Program-made: the position numbers and the translations under genes
Assembly: GCA_029194675.1 (NCBI GenBank)
Contig: JARFXP010000002.1
Coordinates: 1,116,001-1,180,000 of the forward strand
DNA from: Nitrospira sp.
GTDB lineage: Bacteria; Nitrospirota; Nitrospiria; Nitrospirales; Nitrospiraceae
Length of the DNA stretch: 64,000 bases
Reading direction: 5' to 3'
The notes under the pieces: generated by a model
Told to the model about the DNA's origin: nothing
What the model saw: only the letters and a program-made list of their open reading frames with translations
The model's database searches: none
Part shown: positions 43,601 through 52,172 of the stretch, in pieces
Layout of the letters: each line of letters starts with the position of its first letter
How positions within the stretch are numbered: the stretch's first letter is position 1

Positions 43601-43794
43601 TGCTCATGACCGCAGCGGCCATGATTTTCGGGATGGTCCCCATGGCGACGGGCTATTCGCAGAACGCGCCGCTGGGTCGCGCCGTCATCGGCGGCTTACT
43701 CATGGCCACGCTCTTCACCCTGCTTTTCGTACCCTGCGTGTATGCCATCATTTACAGCCGGCGTACGGCTAAGCTACCGAAGGAGATCATATGA
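40606..43794 (+). CDS. RND family efflux transporter, inner membrane subunit
   Basis: A 1062-residue proton-driven RND pump. Twelve membrane helices in two halves; helix 4 contains the proton-relay acids in LALAVGILVDDATVMIENIDRHLE, and LPGALAGIAWALFLTHTRL, MGTATANSILVVSYAREM and MTAAAMIFGMVPMATG are second-half motifs. A His-rich insert (HHGQPHEPHGHQPHGQ) follows helix 6, a possible metal-binding loop. The group is HAE-1-like but distinct from AcrB and CusA. GGAGG precedes the ATG. It overlaps the adaptor gene by 4 bp. No outer-membrane channel gene follows. Confidence 0.93.
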   Translation: MNQLVLIALRRPYTFVVMSILIMFLGTKTIRHMPTDVFPNITIPVTSVVWIYSGMIPPQVEGRITYMFERFLTSTVEGIKYIHSHSYYGSSITNIFLQDGVDVGRAEADIVGIAQNVVKALPPDISPPMVMRLAPSSIPVAMLEISSDDMTPAELYNLTYMRIRPLMVTVPGIVLPHPYGGQDMQVMVNLDPQKMLARHLTPSDIHDVLMKQYLVLPSGDIKIKQTDWVVLTNASPLKIDDFANIPIKREGNAYVYLRDVASVRLMGRVQQNMVLVKGKQTVILVAMKSTEASTLDVVEGIKKMIPRAERVSPEGVRIRLLDDASTFVKDSISDVLHEMLTAGALVGLIVLLLLGSWRATVIVWVSIPLSILTAIIGLHWLEETINVMTLGGLALAVGILVDDATVMIENIDRHLEMGKPLEQAIIDAANQIVVPTLVATLCIAIAWFPLFDLSGVAGYLFKPMAEAVMIAMIASFIFSRTLVPTMAKYMMKSHHGQPHEPHGHQPHGQPAAEPSRNPFVRFQQGFERRFNRFRESYETLLKRMIARRRAFVTVSLAVAVGSMGLFFFLGRDYFPEIRSGVIQMHMRAPLGTRIEVSGRITTLVANSIEELLPNQVENIVSNCGLPVGPHNLAFIPTPTIGSQDCDMTILLHDEKSPVWDIRKTLRKGLKERYPGTEFTFQPSDLTAKILNFGAPAPIDVQVNGPDTYPSYEYTLKLADEFRRIPGAKDVVVHQTMRTPTMMVEGNRTFGLNVDRTLRDMAENLLMTTAGSQQIDQIYWLDPSTGMSYLINVYTPQPFINSVNSLKTVPVDSSNDLKGEVQLLGNLSDLIPEGTPGVITHGNIMPLFDIYVSVEDRDLGGVLADVQKVAKSMEDEKPRSAEVEIHGQASLMYDAYAELIFGLLVAIMLIYLLIVVNFQSWLDPFIIITALPGALAGIAWALFLTHTRLSEPALTGAIMCMGTATANSILVVSYAREMLQEHGDALRAAIEAGTTRFRPVLMTAAAMIFGMVPMATGYSQNAPLGRAVIGGLLMATLFTLLFVPCVYAIIYSRRTAKLPKEII

Positions 43795-44972
43795 TCGCGA
43801 CACTTGTTCGATCACGTATCGCCATTGCAGCCATTATTCTGTGCGGACTCTATCTCGGCTATCGGATACATGAGGCCCAAAGCGAAGCCGCCTTGCTGCG
43901 CGACAGGACGCTCGCAGAGGCCGTCCCCACCGTCGCGGTCGTTTCTCCCAAGCCGACTCCGAAGTCCGAGGCCATTGTGCTTCCCGGCAACATCGTCGGC
44001 TGGTACGAAGCGCCGATCTACGCGCGCGTCACGGGCTATGTGAAGATGTGGTACAAGCGCTACGGAGACGAAGTGAAAAAGGGCGATCTCCTCGCCGAAA
44101 TCAACACCCCGGACCTCGATGCCGAATATCTACAGGCTCAGGCGGATTTGCAATCCGAGCGCGCCAAGTATCGGCTCGCCGAGGTGACCGCGAATCGCTG
44201 GATCGCGCTGCGCCCGAATCATGCGGTGTCCGAGCAGTCGATCACGGTGCAGGAACAAAACTTGAAATCTCAGGCCGCGGTGGTCAGGGCAGCGGAGCAA
44301 AAGGTCAAGAACATCGAGGCGTTCATCGGGTTTAAAAAGATCATCGCGCCGTTTGACGGTGTCGTCATCCAACGCAACATCAATGTCGGCGACTTGGTCA
44401 GTAAAGAGGGCAACCTCAGCACCCCCAATGCGAAAAGTAACCTGTTTACAGTGGCCGTCGTCGATAAGTTGCGTCTCTTTGTCAATGTGCCCCAGACGTT
44501 CGGGCCGTTTCTTCGTTCAGGCTTGACGGCCGACGTGACCGTTGCGCCGTTGCCTCACCGGCATTTCAACTTCCAGTTTCTGACCGTCGCCAAGGGGTTC
44601 GATATAGGCACGCGCACGGCGACCACTATTTTCACGATCGAGAACGAGGACCGTGCGCTCTGGCCCGGCACCTATGCCCAGGTCCACATGACGACGCCGA
44701 TCGATCAACAAGCCTTCATCCTGCCGTCCTCCGTGTTGATCTATAAGGAGCATGCCACACAAGTGGCTGTGGTGAATGAGGATGACCATGTGCGCTTGCA
44801 AACAATCACCGTGGAGAAACTCTTCGACAACATCATCCAAGTCTCAGAGGGGATTGGCCCGAACGACCGCATCGTGAACAACCCCAGTGCCGCGTTGCTC
44901 GAAGGCTCCAAAGTGCGCATCGTGACGCCGGAGCTCGGGTACGACCTCAACCCAGCGGAAACGTCCACATGA
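43791..44972 (+). CDS. RND efflux periplasmic adaptor subunit (HlyD/MFP family)
   Basis: A 393-residue membrane-fusion protein. One N-terminal helix (about 8-25) anchors it; residues 60-100 start the lipoyl half (LPGNIVGWYEAPIYARVTGYVKMWYKRYGDEVKKGDLLAEI), then the alpha hairpin (ADLQSERAKYRLAEVTANRW), second lipoyl half (IIAPFDGVVIQRNINVGDLVS) and the beta barrel and MP domain. Together with the pump it needs a TolC-like outer-membrane protein, which must be encoded elsewhere. Its ATG overlaps the stop of the pump gene, indicating one operon. Unusual gene order: pump before adaptor. Confidence 0.92.
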   Translation: MIATLVRSRIAIAAIILCGLYLGYRIHEAQSEAALLRDRTLAEAVPTVAVVSPKPTPKSEAIVLPGNIVGWYEAPIYARVTGYVKMWYKRYGDEVKKGDLLAEINTPDLDAEYLQAQADLQSERAKYRLAEVTANRWIALRPNHAVSEQSITVQEQNLKSQAAVVRAAEQKVKNIEAFIGFKKIIAPFDGVVIQRNINVGDLVSKEGNLSTPNAKSNLFTVAVVDKLRLFVNVPQTFGPFLRSGLTADVTVAPLPHRHFNFQFLTVAKGFDIGTRTATTIFTIENEDRALWPGTYAQVHMTTPIDQQAFILPSSVLIYKEHATQVAVVNEDDHVRLQTITVEKLFDNIIQVSEGIGPNDRIVNNPSAALLEGSKVRIVTPELGYDLNPAETST

Positions 44973-45496
44973 TAGAAGATCCCATGACGAGGAATAGGCT
45001 CCACAAACTGAAGCCCTCGCATCAATAAGATTGGGTTGCCGCATATCGATTTGACACCCAACTATGAACCGCTTCAACTTGTGGTGACGTGGTAGAGGGC
45101 GCGAGGAAATTCTATGCGCAGGAGCCGAGTCATGGGGTTGAGCCTAGCTCATCGAGAGGCACAAGACAAGATCTGACCCCATTTGTTGTCAGACTCTTCC
45201 ATTCGCGACTCTCCTCCGGCTTCGCGCCGACACACCCCGACCCTTTTATTTTTCGCCTCAGGACCCACATCTGGTGAGGAGCGCCATACGTACTCGACGC
45301 AGGCCGCGTCTTCAGCACCGCGGCGTGCGAAAAGAGTGGTGTTTCCCTTGACCGGAGCCTTCGAGATGGGCGACCCCTTTTCTATCCACTCACGATAGAC
45401 CCCTATTTCAATCTGGGTCGCTCGGTTGCCCCGAACATGGGCCGGGGGCACGGAGGCACCGCGAAGAGCGGGGCGCGGTCCGGCTGGCCGACCTGA
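44973..45496. other. Region between RND operon and hydrolase: degraded sequence
   Basis: No convincing gene. A reverse ORF at 45149-45451 (ATQIEIGVYREWIEKGSPIS..) has no ribosome site and no recognised family. The words GATCTGACCCCATTTG (45171) and CCCTTTTATTTTTCG (45240) resemble ends of RAYT-type elements. It is likely a patch of decayed mobile DNA at the border of a visibly GC-rich block. Confidence 0.4.
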
Positions 45497-47185
45497 CTAC
45501 GGAGGCGACGGCAGGGAGAACGGCGCTGCATCCTGCTCGCACACCGTTCCCTCGGGCGGCAGTGCGCCGCCCAGGAGGAAATCGACCGCGTAGTTATAGG
45601 CGCATGTGCTCGGGTTGACCAGAGCGGTATGGCCGTTTCCCCTGACCGTGAGCAACCGGGCGTAACCCAGCTGCTCGAGCATCTTCACGGAGCTCGCATA
45701 CGGGGTCGCCGGGTCGCCGGTGTTGCCGATGAGCAGGATCGGGTTCGCCCTTGGCGTGTTCCACGGCCCCTCGTAGACTCGAAGCGCGCGGGCGGGCCAG
45801 GTGGCACAGGGCTCGTCCTGCCACAGGATGGGGAGGCCGATCGGTCCCGAGCGCTGGAGGACGAACGGCTCGAGGTTGATGTAGTCTGCGGGATCGCGGG
45901 GGCTCGGGGTCTCGGCGCACTCCACCGCCATCTCCTGCTCCGGCCCCGCGTACCGCTCTTTCATGCGCTTGGGTGGCTGTTTTAAGGCGGGCGCGTCCGC
46001 CTGCGCTGAATTGACGCCTCCCGCCTGCGCAACCGCCTCGAGAATGACCGCAAGCCCTCCCCACCCAGGAACGTCCAGGTCCGAAAACTTCTCGTTCGCG
46101 AACGGTTGAACGATGAAGAGACCCTCGCTCATTATGGTGAGCACCCTGCCGTAGGTAATGATGGTGCCCGACGGAAACGTGATCGGACCCTCGCGCAACC
46201 GTTCGAGGAGCGCGCCCCATTTCTTCTCGGTCGCCCTGGCGCTGCCCGCGGTGAACGCGCAGTTCTCCTTGGGCGCCTGCCCGCACAGCGTGAGGAAGGC
46301 ATCGAGCGACTTCTGGAGCCCGACGTCCTGGCCCAGGCGGAGCATCGTGGGGAGCGCCGGGGTCTTGTCCCCGCCGGCCAGCCAGATCTCCGGGGCCGCG
46401 TTGCCGTCCAGCACAAGCCTGCCGACCGCGTGCGGAAACAGGTTCGCGTAGGTGGCGCCCAGCATCGTGCCGTAGGAAATGCCCCAGTAGTGGAGCGCGC
46501 TCTCGCCGACCGCCTGGCGCAGCAGGTCGAGGTCGCGCGCCACGTCGGCAGTCGACATGTGCGAGAGCAGCGCGCCGTTCCGCTTCGCGCAGCGCTCCCC
46601 GGCCTCGGTCCACTTGTTGATGTACGTCAGCTGCTGCTGCAGTCCGATCGGGATGGAATTGGCGAACTCGCCGAGGAACGCGTCTTCCTCATCCCCGCTC
46701 GCGAAGCACTGCACGCCCGAGCTTTCGCCGGTGCCGCGCGGATCCCAGCTGACGATGTCGAAACGTTGCCGCAGCGTGGCCGGGAAGAAAGTGAACCATG
46801 CGGGAAGGAAGACCGTGCCCATGCCGCCCGGACCGCCGGGGTTGAAGAACAGCGTCCCGATGCGCGTCGACTGGTCGTCCGCCGGGTGCATGATGACCGT
46901 CAGCTTGATAGACTTGCCCGCGGGGTCGTGGTAGTCGAACGGAACCTTCACCGTGGCGCAGAGAAAACCTCCGACGGCCCTGCCTGCGCTGCCTTTCGGG
47001 CATTCCTTCCAGTCGAGCTCCGGGACGGCGGGTGGAGCTGCGCCCCGTGAGTCGGCGGTTGCCGGTGAGCAGATGGCGAGTCCGGCCACCGCGAGCGCCA
47101 CGGTCATCAGGAGTCTCCCCGCCGCGGATTGTGCGCGCACCGACGGTCGCACATCGGGCTGGATCGAACCGGGTCGGAGAGTCAT
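45497..47185 (-). CDS. Secreted alpha/beta hydrolase of the TAP (tripeptidyl aminopeptidase) family
   Basis: A 562-residue exported hydrolase resembling Streptomyces TAP/SlpD-type peptidases. Signal peptide at about 25-45 (LLMTVALAVAGLAICSPATA). Oxyanion strand TLFFNPGGPGGMGT; nucleophile Ser in YWGISYGTMLGATYANLFP; Asp in LLIGNTGDPATPYASS; His in VRGNGHTALVNPSTCAYNYAVDFLL, in the C-terminal TAP-like domain. It presumably cleaves peptides or esters outside the cytoplasm. The gene is conspicuously GC-rich, with long parallel frames open on both strands, and flanked by mobile-element debris and a RAYT gene, suggesting horizontal acquisition. The start may lie at LLMTVAL instead. Confidence 0.85.
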   Translation of the reverse strand: MTLRPGSIQPDVRPSVRAQSAAGRLLMTVALAVAGLAICSPATADSRGAAPPAVPELDWKECPKGSAGRAVGGFLCATVKVPFDYHDPAGKSIKLTVIMHPADDQSTRIGTLFFNPGGPGGMGTVFLPAWFTFFPATLRQRFDIVSWDPRGTGESSGVQCFASGDEEDAFLGEFANSIPIGLQQQLTYINKWTEAGERCAKRNGALLSHMSTADVARDLDLLRQAVGESALHYWGISYGTMLGATYANLFPHAVGRLVLDGNAAPEIWLAGGDKTPALPTMLRLGQDVGLQKSLDAFLTLCGQAPKENCAFTAGSARATEKKWGALLERLREGPITFPSGTIITYGRVLTIMSEGLFIVQPFANEKFSDLDVPGWGGLAVILEAVAQAGGVNSAQADAPALKQPPKRMKERYAGPEQEMAVECAETPSPRDPADYINLEPFVLQRSGPIGLPILWQDEPCATWPARALRVYEGPWNTPRANPILLIGNTGDPATPYASSVKMLEQLGYARLLTVRGNGHTALVNPSTCAYNYAVDFLLGGALPPEGTVCEQDAAPFSLPSPP

Positions 47186-47473
47186 CTCAGTGTCCTCCCT
47201 CGGTTGTGGTGCCGAACAGCGGATGGCTTGCTTCGTCTAGGTCTTACTTGCGACGGCCGATTCGACTGGCGGAAGTCGGTCAGGAGTATATACCGCCTCG
47301 ACGGTATTGTCGATCATGACCAGTCGATTCCGGACCAACGGCGGCGAGGAGATTCGAGCCACCAGTGGGGACCGCCCGCGAGCAAATTGACAGATCGCTC
47401 GAACGGAATGAAATAAAAAGGGTCGGGAATCTTTTCTTGACAAGCTTATGCCGCTTTTAGTACAAACCCTCCC

Positions 47474-48145
47474 ATGCCACGCCGTCCGCGCCTCGCAGCC
47501 GGAGATTTCGCCTACCATGTCCTGAATCGTCGTGTCGGACGTCTGTCGCTGTTTGAGACACGAATCGACTATGTCGCCTTCGAGAAGATTTTGGCGGAAG
47601 CGCATGCCGCCTCCGGAATCCGCATCGCCGCCTATTGTCTGATGCCGAATCATTGGCATCTGCTCCTCTGGCCGAAACGCGATGGAGAACTCTCCGAGGT
47701 GGTCCGCTGGATCACCGTGACGCATACCCAACGATGGCACGCTCGCCATCAGACAGCGGGCACTGGCCCGGTCTACCAGGGCCGGTTCAAATCGTTTCCG
47801 ATACAGGCCGATGAGCATTTCCTCGCAGTTGCCCGTTATGTGGAGCGCAATGCGTTGCGGGCGAGAATGGTCAAACAAGCCGAAAATTGGCAATGGTCCA
47901 GCTTGTGGCGCCGAACGCAGGGGGACCCGAAGCTGACCGCATGGCTGAGCGACTGGCCGATAGACCGCCCACGGAATTGGGTGGCGCGGGTGAATCGTCC
48001 TGAAACCGGCGAGGAACTGGAGGCCCTTCGAGTGAGTGTGCAACGCGGCCGCCCCTTTGGCGAAGAAGCCTGGGTGAAACGGATGGCGAAACGATTCGGA
48101 ATGGAATCCACGTTACGACCCCGCGGGCGCCCGAAGGGCTCGTAA
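47474..48145 (+). CDS. REP-associated tyrosine transposase (RAYT)
   Basis: A 223-residue RAYT, related to but distinct from the one at 11228. HUH motif in YCLMPNHWHLLLWP; catalytic Tyr region YQGRFKSFPIQADEHFLAVARYVERNALRARMV, in which the YKSFP tyrosine of the other copy is Phe, so the nearby Tyr in VYQGRF is the probable nucleophile; basic tail STLRPRGRPKGS. Appears full-length. ATAAAAAGGGTCGGGAATC at 47412-47430 upstream resembles the terminal words of the deleted copy at 16637. It separates the TAP-type hydrolase from the methyltransferase genes. Confidence 0.93.
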   Translation: MPRRPRLAAGDFAYHVLNRRVGRLSLFETRIDYVAFEKILAEAHAASGIRIAAYCLMPNHWHLLLWPKRDGELSEVVRWITVTHTQRWHARHQTAGTGPVYQGRFKSFPIQADEHFLAVARYVERNALRARMVKQAENWQWSSLWRRTQGDPKLTAWLSDWPIDRPRNWVARVNRPETGEELEALRVSVQRGRPFGEEAWVKRMAKRFGMESTLRPRGRPKGS

Positions 48146-48237
48146 ACACAGTCTGCCGATCCGTTAGGACTTCTTGTAGTTGATGACCTTGCTACAGGAA
48201 AGCACAGCGTGGGTGATCTCGATGTTCAGCCTCTCCC

Positions 48238-48873
48238 CTACCCTTTCAACAGCCAGACATTCTCTTTGGCAGGTCCTTTCCCCTTCAACCCACCGGCAAC
48301 CTGCGTGGTGGCAATGAGTGTGAGATCATACGTCGTGGCGTAGTGCCGGTGGACCTCCTCATCGCTCACAGAAAACGGAGGACCTTCCATCAGGCTCTGA
48401 TCGTAGTCGTAGCAAATAAGTAATTGGTGCGACTTCTTAGTAACTTCCGTGAGGTGTGCTGTGTATCGCTTGCGCATTTCTGCTGGAAACGCCACCAATG
48501 CGGCCCGGTCATAGACGGCATCAACTGGGCCGAGCATCTTTCCAGACACCGCAAAGATATCGCCGACAAAGATGTCGAGATTGTTCGCGCTCCACTGCTC
48601 GACGTTGCCGGCTGTCGCTCTGTTCGGTTGCACGCCAAGTTCCATAAATAATTGCTCAATCGCGAGTTGACTCAATTCAGCTCCCACCACACGATAGCCA
48701 TGGGACAGCAGCCAAGAAATATCCAGTGTCTTTCCACACAAGGGGACAAAGATCCGACAGCCTTGGGCTACCGATAGCTCATGAAAATGTTTGACGAGGA
48801 GTGGATTGGCTTGGTCTTCGTGGAAGCCAATTTCATTTTTCTCCCACCGCTGATGCCAAAAACTTGGGTCCAT
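48238..48873 (-). CDS. tpm: Thiopurine S-methyltransferase family protein
   Basis: A 211-residue SAM-dependent methyltransferase of the TPMT family. Start MDPSFWHQRWEKNEIGFHEDQANPLL is diagnostic; IFVPLCGKTLDISWLLSHGYRVVGAELSQLAIEQLF forms the SAM loop; DAVYDRAALVAFPAEMRKRY is the family motif IV. Bacterial members methylate selenium, tellurium and thiol compounds. AAGGGG lies 6 bases before the ATG at 48873 but directly touches the ATG at 48879, so the shorter start is preferred. Confidence 0.92.
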   Translation of the reverse strand: MDPSFWHQRWEKNEIGFHEDQANPLLVKHFHELSVAQGCRIFVPLCGKTLDISWLLSHGYRVVGAELSQLAIEQLFMELGVQPNRATAGNVEQWSANNLDIFVGDIFAVSGKMLGPVDAVYDRAALVAFPAEMRKRYTAHLTEVTKKSHQLLICYDYDQSLMEGPPFSVSDEEVHRHYATTYDLTLIATTQVAGGLKGKGPAKENVWLLKG

Positions 48874-49115
48874 GTTCATCCCCTTTGTACAGAACAATTG
48901 AGCAACTGATCAGCTTCGTATCCACTGTCGAATTGGGCACTGGCATGAGATATTTGATGTTGGTTCATCAATTGTCAAGCGTCATCCAGCTCAGCTTCGG
49001 GGTGTTATCTCTCGATCATCCTTCAGTCTTTCTCACTTCTCTGGTAGATACACCTTCTTAGTTACGGTACACTCTTCCGCATAACACGATGCGCCTTGAT
49101 ACCGGAGGCCACACG

Positions 49116-50141
49116 ATGCCCGAACCCGATATCACCTCTCTTCTCCCTCATGCACAACTCGTTCAAATGGGCACTGCACACTGGGTGTCGCACATCCTCT
49201 ACGTCACCGCAAAGTTGAGCCTGGCAGACCATCTGGCCAAGGGACCGACCCATGCAGATGACTTGGCCGCTGTGACGAACACCCATCCCCCTTCCCTTGG
49301 TCGTTTTCTGCGGACGCTTGGACACCTAGGACTCGTAACCAAGGACAGCGCAGACCGCTTCACGCTGACCACTCTCGGTGCGGCATTAAAAAGCGGCGCC
49401 CCTGGTTCAGCACGCGCGGCGATCCTGACATTGGCGAGCCCGATCATGACGCAGGGATGGGGACATCTGCTTGAATCAGTCCAGACCGGAAAACCTGGGC
49501 TGGAACAGGTCACGGGCATGCCCATCTTCGACTGGCTGGCCCAGCATCCCGCAGAAGCCTCCCTCTTCAGCGAGACAATGGTGAGTTTCCACGGAGCGGA
49601 ACCATCCGCCGTGGCGGACGCGTACGACTTCTCCGGCATGCGTACGATCGTGGACGTCGGCGGAGCGACGGGCAATCTGTTGGCCACTATTCTGAGCCAG
49701 CACCCCAAACCGCGTGGTATCCTGTACGATCTTCCCCACGTTACCCGCGACGCTCCGGCGCTTCTTCAGTCCCGCGGCGTGGCCGGTCGGGTGACGATTG
49801 AGTCCGGCAGTTTCTTCGATCGCGTACCCACCGGCCATGATACGTATCTGCTTTCACACATCATTCACGATTGGACCGAAGCTCAGTGTCTGACGATTCT
49901 TGGCCATTGCCAGCGAGCCCTCGCACCGGCCGGTCTGGTGCTGATCATCGAGATGGTTCTACCGGAAGACAACACGCCGCACCCGGGAAAGATGCTCGAC
50001 ATGATGATGCTCGTCGGCCCCGGCGGACAAGAACGGACAATCCCGGAATATCGCCAACTCCTCGATAAGGCCGGTCTTCGACTGACGAGGGTTGTGGCCA
50101 CGAATTCAGCCGTGAGCATCGTGGAGGCGATGAGCGCCTGA
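49116..50141 (+). CDS. Class I SAM-dependent O-methyltransferase (plant-type dimerisation domain)
   Basis: A 341-residue methyltransferase of the Methyltransf_2 (COMT-like) group. Residues 15-95 are the winged-helix dimerisation domain (AHWVSHILYVTAKLSLADHL..SLGRFLRTLGHLGLV); the catalytic domain has TIVDVGGATGNLLATILSQHP (SAM), LYDLPHVTRDAP, SGSFFDRVPTGHDTYLLSHIIHDWTEAQ (general base His region) and IIEMVLPEDN. Such enzymes methylate phenols, polyketides and carotenoid intermediates; substrate unknown. GGAGG seven bases before ATG 49116 fixes the start nine codons inside the open frame. Confidence 0.88.
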   Translation: MPEPDITSLLPHAQLVQMGTAHWVSHILYVTAKLSLADHLAKGPTHADDLAAVTNTHPPSLGRFLRTLGHLGLVTKDSADRFTLTTLGAALKSGAPGSARAAILTLASPIMTQGWGHLLESVQTGKPGLEQVTGMPIFDWLAQHPAEASLFSETMVSFHGAEPSAVADAYDFSGMRTIVDVGGATGNLLATILSQHPKPRGILYDLPHVTRDAPALLQSRGVAGRVTIESGSFFDRVPTGHDTYLLSHIIHDWTEAQCLTILGHCQRALAPAGLVLIIEMVLPEDNTPHPGKMLDMMMLVGPGGQERTIPEYRQLLDKAGLRLTRVVATNSAVSIVEAMSA

Positions 50142-50189
50142 TCGATACGTTCACGGGTTCTTCCGCTTCGACGGCTTGCTCACCTTCTG

Positions 50190-50303
50190 CACCATTACGA
50201 TCACACGGATGTGCGACTATGCCGCCTGGAGGAGGTGCGAAAATTTTATGCGACTCGTTTACCGGCACTGGGATTCACACATTGGTTGGATGTTGAAGGT
50301 TGA
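50190..50303 (+). pseudogene. VOC-protein relic
   Basis: A frame without a start codon reads HHYDHTDVRLCRLEEVRKFY and continues ATRLPALGFTHWLDVEG to a stop at 50301. This is the first half of a glyoxalase-fold repeat (H-x-D..V.DLE..R.FY..LL.ALGF). Nothing downstream continues it. The rest of 50142-50473 shows no gene. Confidence 0.5.
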
Positions 50304-50473
50304 CTGTCACTTCAAGCTGCCGATTCCTGGAAGGTGAGGGGAAAACACTGCGATGGACCACGCCGCGACCCACACTCATCCAATTCTTGCAAGCCCGCAA
50401 GAATCGGGAGTGGCAGAAACCTGCCATCTAGAGTTTGCAGTCACACCTACCTGAGCGGACACCATCGCACGCC

Positions 50474-51202
50474 CTACAGAGTCTTCGGCCACAGGGAACT
50501 CAGCTCCGGATACTTCGCGCGATAGTCGGCGTGGCTAGCGCGAATGACTTTCAGCGCTTCCTCCCGTCCATACACGCTCGTGATTTCCACCTTGTGATGC
50601 GTCGTGCCCGGCGCGCTCTTATAGGTGAGAAAATAATGTTGCAAGCGATCCATGAGCGGCTTCGGACATTGCGAGATGTCCGTGAAGTTTCCGTACACCG
50701 CATCGTCCCGCATCACGGCGATGATCTTGTCGTCGGCTTCGCCGCCATCAGCCAGGCTCAACCCGCCGATCGGCAGCGCCGTCAGGAGGATGTCGCTGTG
50801 CGGAATGCTCTTTTCCGATAACACACAGATGTCGAGCGGATCGCCGTCCCCGACCATGTCCTTGCGGCGGGCTCGCTTCGCGAAGATGCCGGCCACCTGG
50901 CTTCCAGAGTACGTCTGCGGAATAAGCCCATAATAGACCGGGCAGAAATTAGAAAACCGCTGCGGCCGGTCTACCTTGAGAAAGCCGCTGTTCTTGTCCA
51001 CTTCATACTTGACCGTGTCGGTCGGGACGATTTCGATGTAGGCCGTCACCACGTCCGGGGCTTCCTCCCCGATAGACACGCCGTGCCACGGATGCGCCTT
51101 GAACATCAGCCCAAGCAGACGTTGAAACGGATCGCTCCCTCTGCCTATCTCAACCGCCTTGCCTGTGTCCGTTTCTTCTCCCTTTCTCCTCTTCTCTTTC
51201 AT
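50474..51202 (-). CDS. ppa: Inorganic pyrophosphatase, family I
   Basis: A 242-residue soluble pyrophosphatase. The catalytic metal cluster is in DMVGDGDPLDICVLSE; earlier conserved parts are IEIVPTDTVKYEVDKNSGFLKVDRP (Lys and Glu) and YYGLIPQTYS. The C-terminal KVEITSVYGREEALKVI is normal. About 60 residues longer at the N-terminus than the E. coli enzyme, with a charged head (MKEKRRKGEETDTG). It hydrolyses pyrophosphate to drive biosynthesis. The start at 51202 has weak support; GTATCC precedes it. Confidence 0.88.
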   Translation of the reverse strand: MKEKRRKGEETDTGKAVEIGRGSDPFQRLLGLMFKAHPWHGVSIGEEAPDVVTAYIEIVPTDTVKYEVDKNSGFLKVDRPQRFSNFCPVYYGLIPQTYSGSQVAGIFAKRARRKDMVGDGDPLDICVLSEKSIPHSDILLTALPIGGLSLADGGEADDKIIAVMRDDAVYGNFTDISQCPKPLMDRLQHYFLTYKSAPGTTHHKVEITSVYGREEALKVIRASHADYRAKYPELSSLWPKTL

Positions 51203-51401
51203 GTATCCTCCGCATTTACCGACCATCCCAGAGACATGCGACTTCCTTCAATCGCACGCTAGTATCTCCCAGGAGGTTAGTAGGGAGCAATGGTTTCTCG
51301 GCAAGGGACTTTACCAGGGCTCCCGCAATCGAGGCATACAACTCGCACATTTCGCAAGGTCAGAAGGAGCGAGAACAGAGCTGAAAGTCTGTTTCAGCAC
51401 C

Positions 51402-52172
51402 CTATATACCGGCATACCACTCATACCCCTGATCTTCCCAATAGCCTCCCTTCCCACCACCGATGCCGGCAAGGGACTCGACCAGCTCGATCTTCATGAC
51501 ATACTTCGCCTGTTTGTACCCGAGCTGTCGTTCGAAACGGAGACGAAGCGGAGCGCCGTGTGGAATATTCAATGGTGCACCATTTAGTTCATAGGCTAGA
51601 ATGGTTTGCGGATGATAGCAGTCAGCCACCGCCATGCTCTCGTAGTACGCAATCCCTTCGTCATCCACATCGGCGCAGTGGAACACAGCATAACGGGCAG
51701 TCGGCAACGGTTCGACTTGGCGCATCAAGTCGGCGACCGGAATTCCGGTCCATTTTCCGATGGCGCTCCAGCCCTCCACGCAGTCATGCCGGGTGATTTG
51801 TGTTCGTGAGGGCAATTCTTTCAGCGCGGCCAACGACCAACTTCTCGGCGTCTGCACCAAACCGACCACCTCCAACGTCCATTCAGAAAAATTCTGTGCG
51901 ACATGCTGAGCGTACTCTTCCGTGCCGGGCTCGGTGTTGCCGTTGGCTGGAAAGATCTTCGAGATGTCGGCCTCGCGGTATTCTTTTGCCAATGCGTCTC
52001 TGGGAGTGACCGCCCGTTGCGCTGCTTCGGTCCACCGCTCGGCTTTGCGGAGGATAGCCGTAAACCAGCTGCTCTGCGTGAGGTTATCGCAACCGGAAAG
52101 CGCAACCAGGCTCGCGGCACCCAATGTTCCCCTGAGTAAGCTGCGTCGTTCCATCGTATGTTCATGCTTCAT
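51402..52172 (-). CDS. Tat-exported molybdopterin oxidoreductase (sulfite oxidase fold, MsrP/YedY-like)
   Basis: A 256-residue protein consisting of the molybdopterin-binding domain without the C-terminal dimerisation domain. A Tat-like signal with RRSLLRGTLGAASLVALSGC begins at residue 9, and the Cys could also be lipidated. The molybdenum-ligating Cys lies in TRHDCVEGWSAIGKWTG; VFHCADVDDEGIAYYES, PHGAPLRLRFERQLGYKQAKYV are family blocks. MsrP repairs methionine sulfoxide with electrons from a haem membrane protein; here the upstream overlapping gene encodes a cytochrome b, a matching membrane partner. The substrate could also be a sulfur or nitrogen oxide. Confidence 0.85.
   Translation of the reverse strand: MKHEHTMERRSLLRGTLGAASLVALSGCDNLTQSSWFTAILRKAERWTEAAQRAVTPRDALAKEYREADISKIFPANGNTEPGTEEYAQHVAQNFSEWTLEVVGLVQTPRSWSLAALKELPSRTQITRHDCVEGWSAIGKWTGIPVADLMRQVEPLPTARYAVFHCADVDDEGIAYYESMAVADCYHPQTILAYELNGAPLNIPHGAPLRLRFERQLGYKQAKYVMKIELVESLAGIGGGKGGYWEDQGYEWYAGI

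Noticed and set aside
45149..45451. 100-codon reverse ORF downstream of the RND operon
   Set aside because: No ribosome site and no family; its 3' part consists of sequence resembling mobile-element ends.
45594..47050. Second and third long frames (339 and 314 codons) over the TAP hydrolase
   Set aside because: High GC removes stop codons in all frames; only the minus-strand frame with the catalytic triad makes sense.
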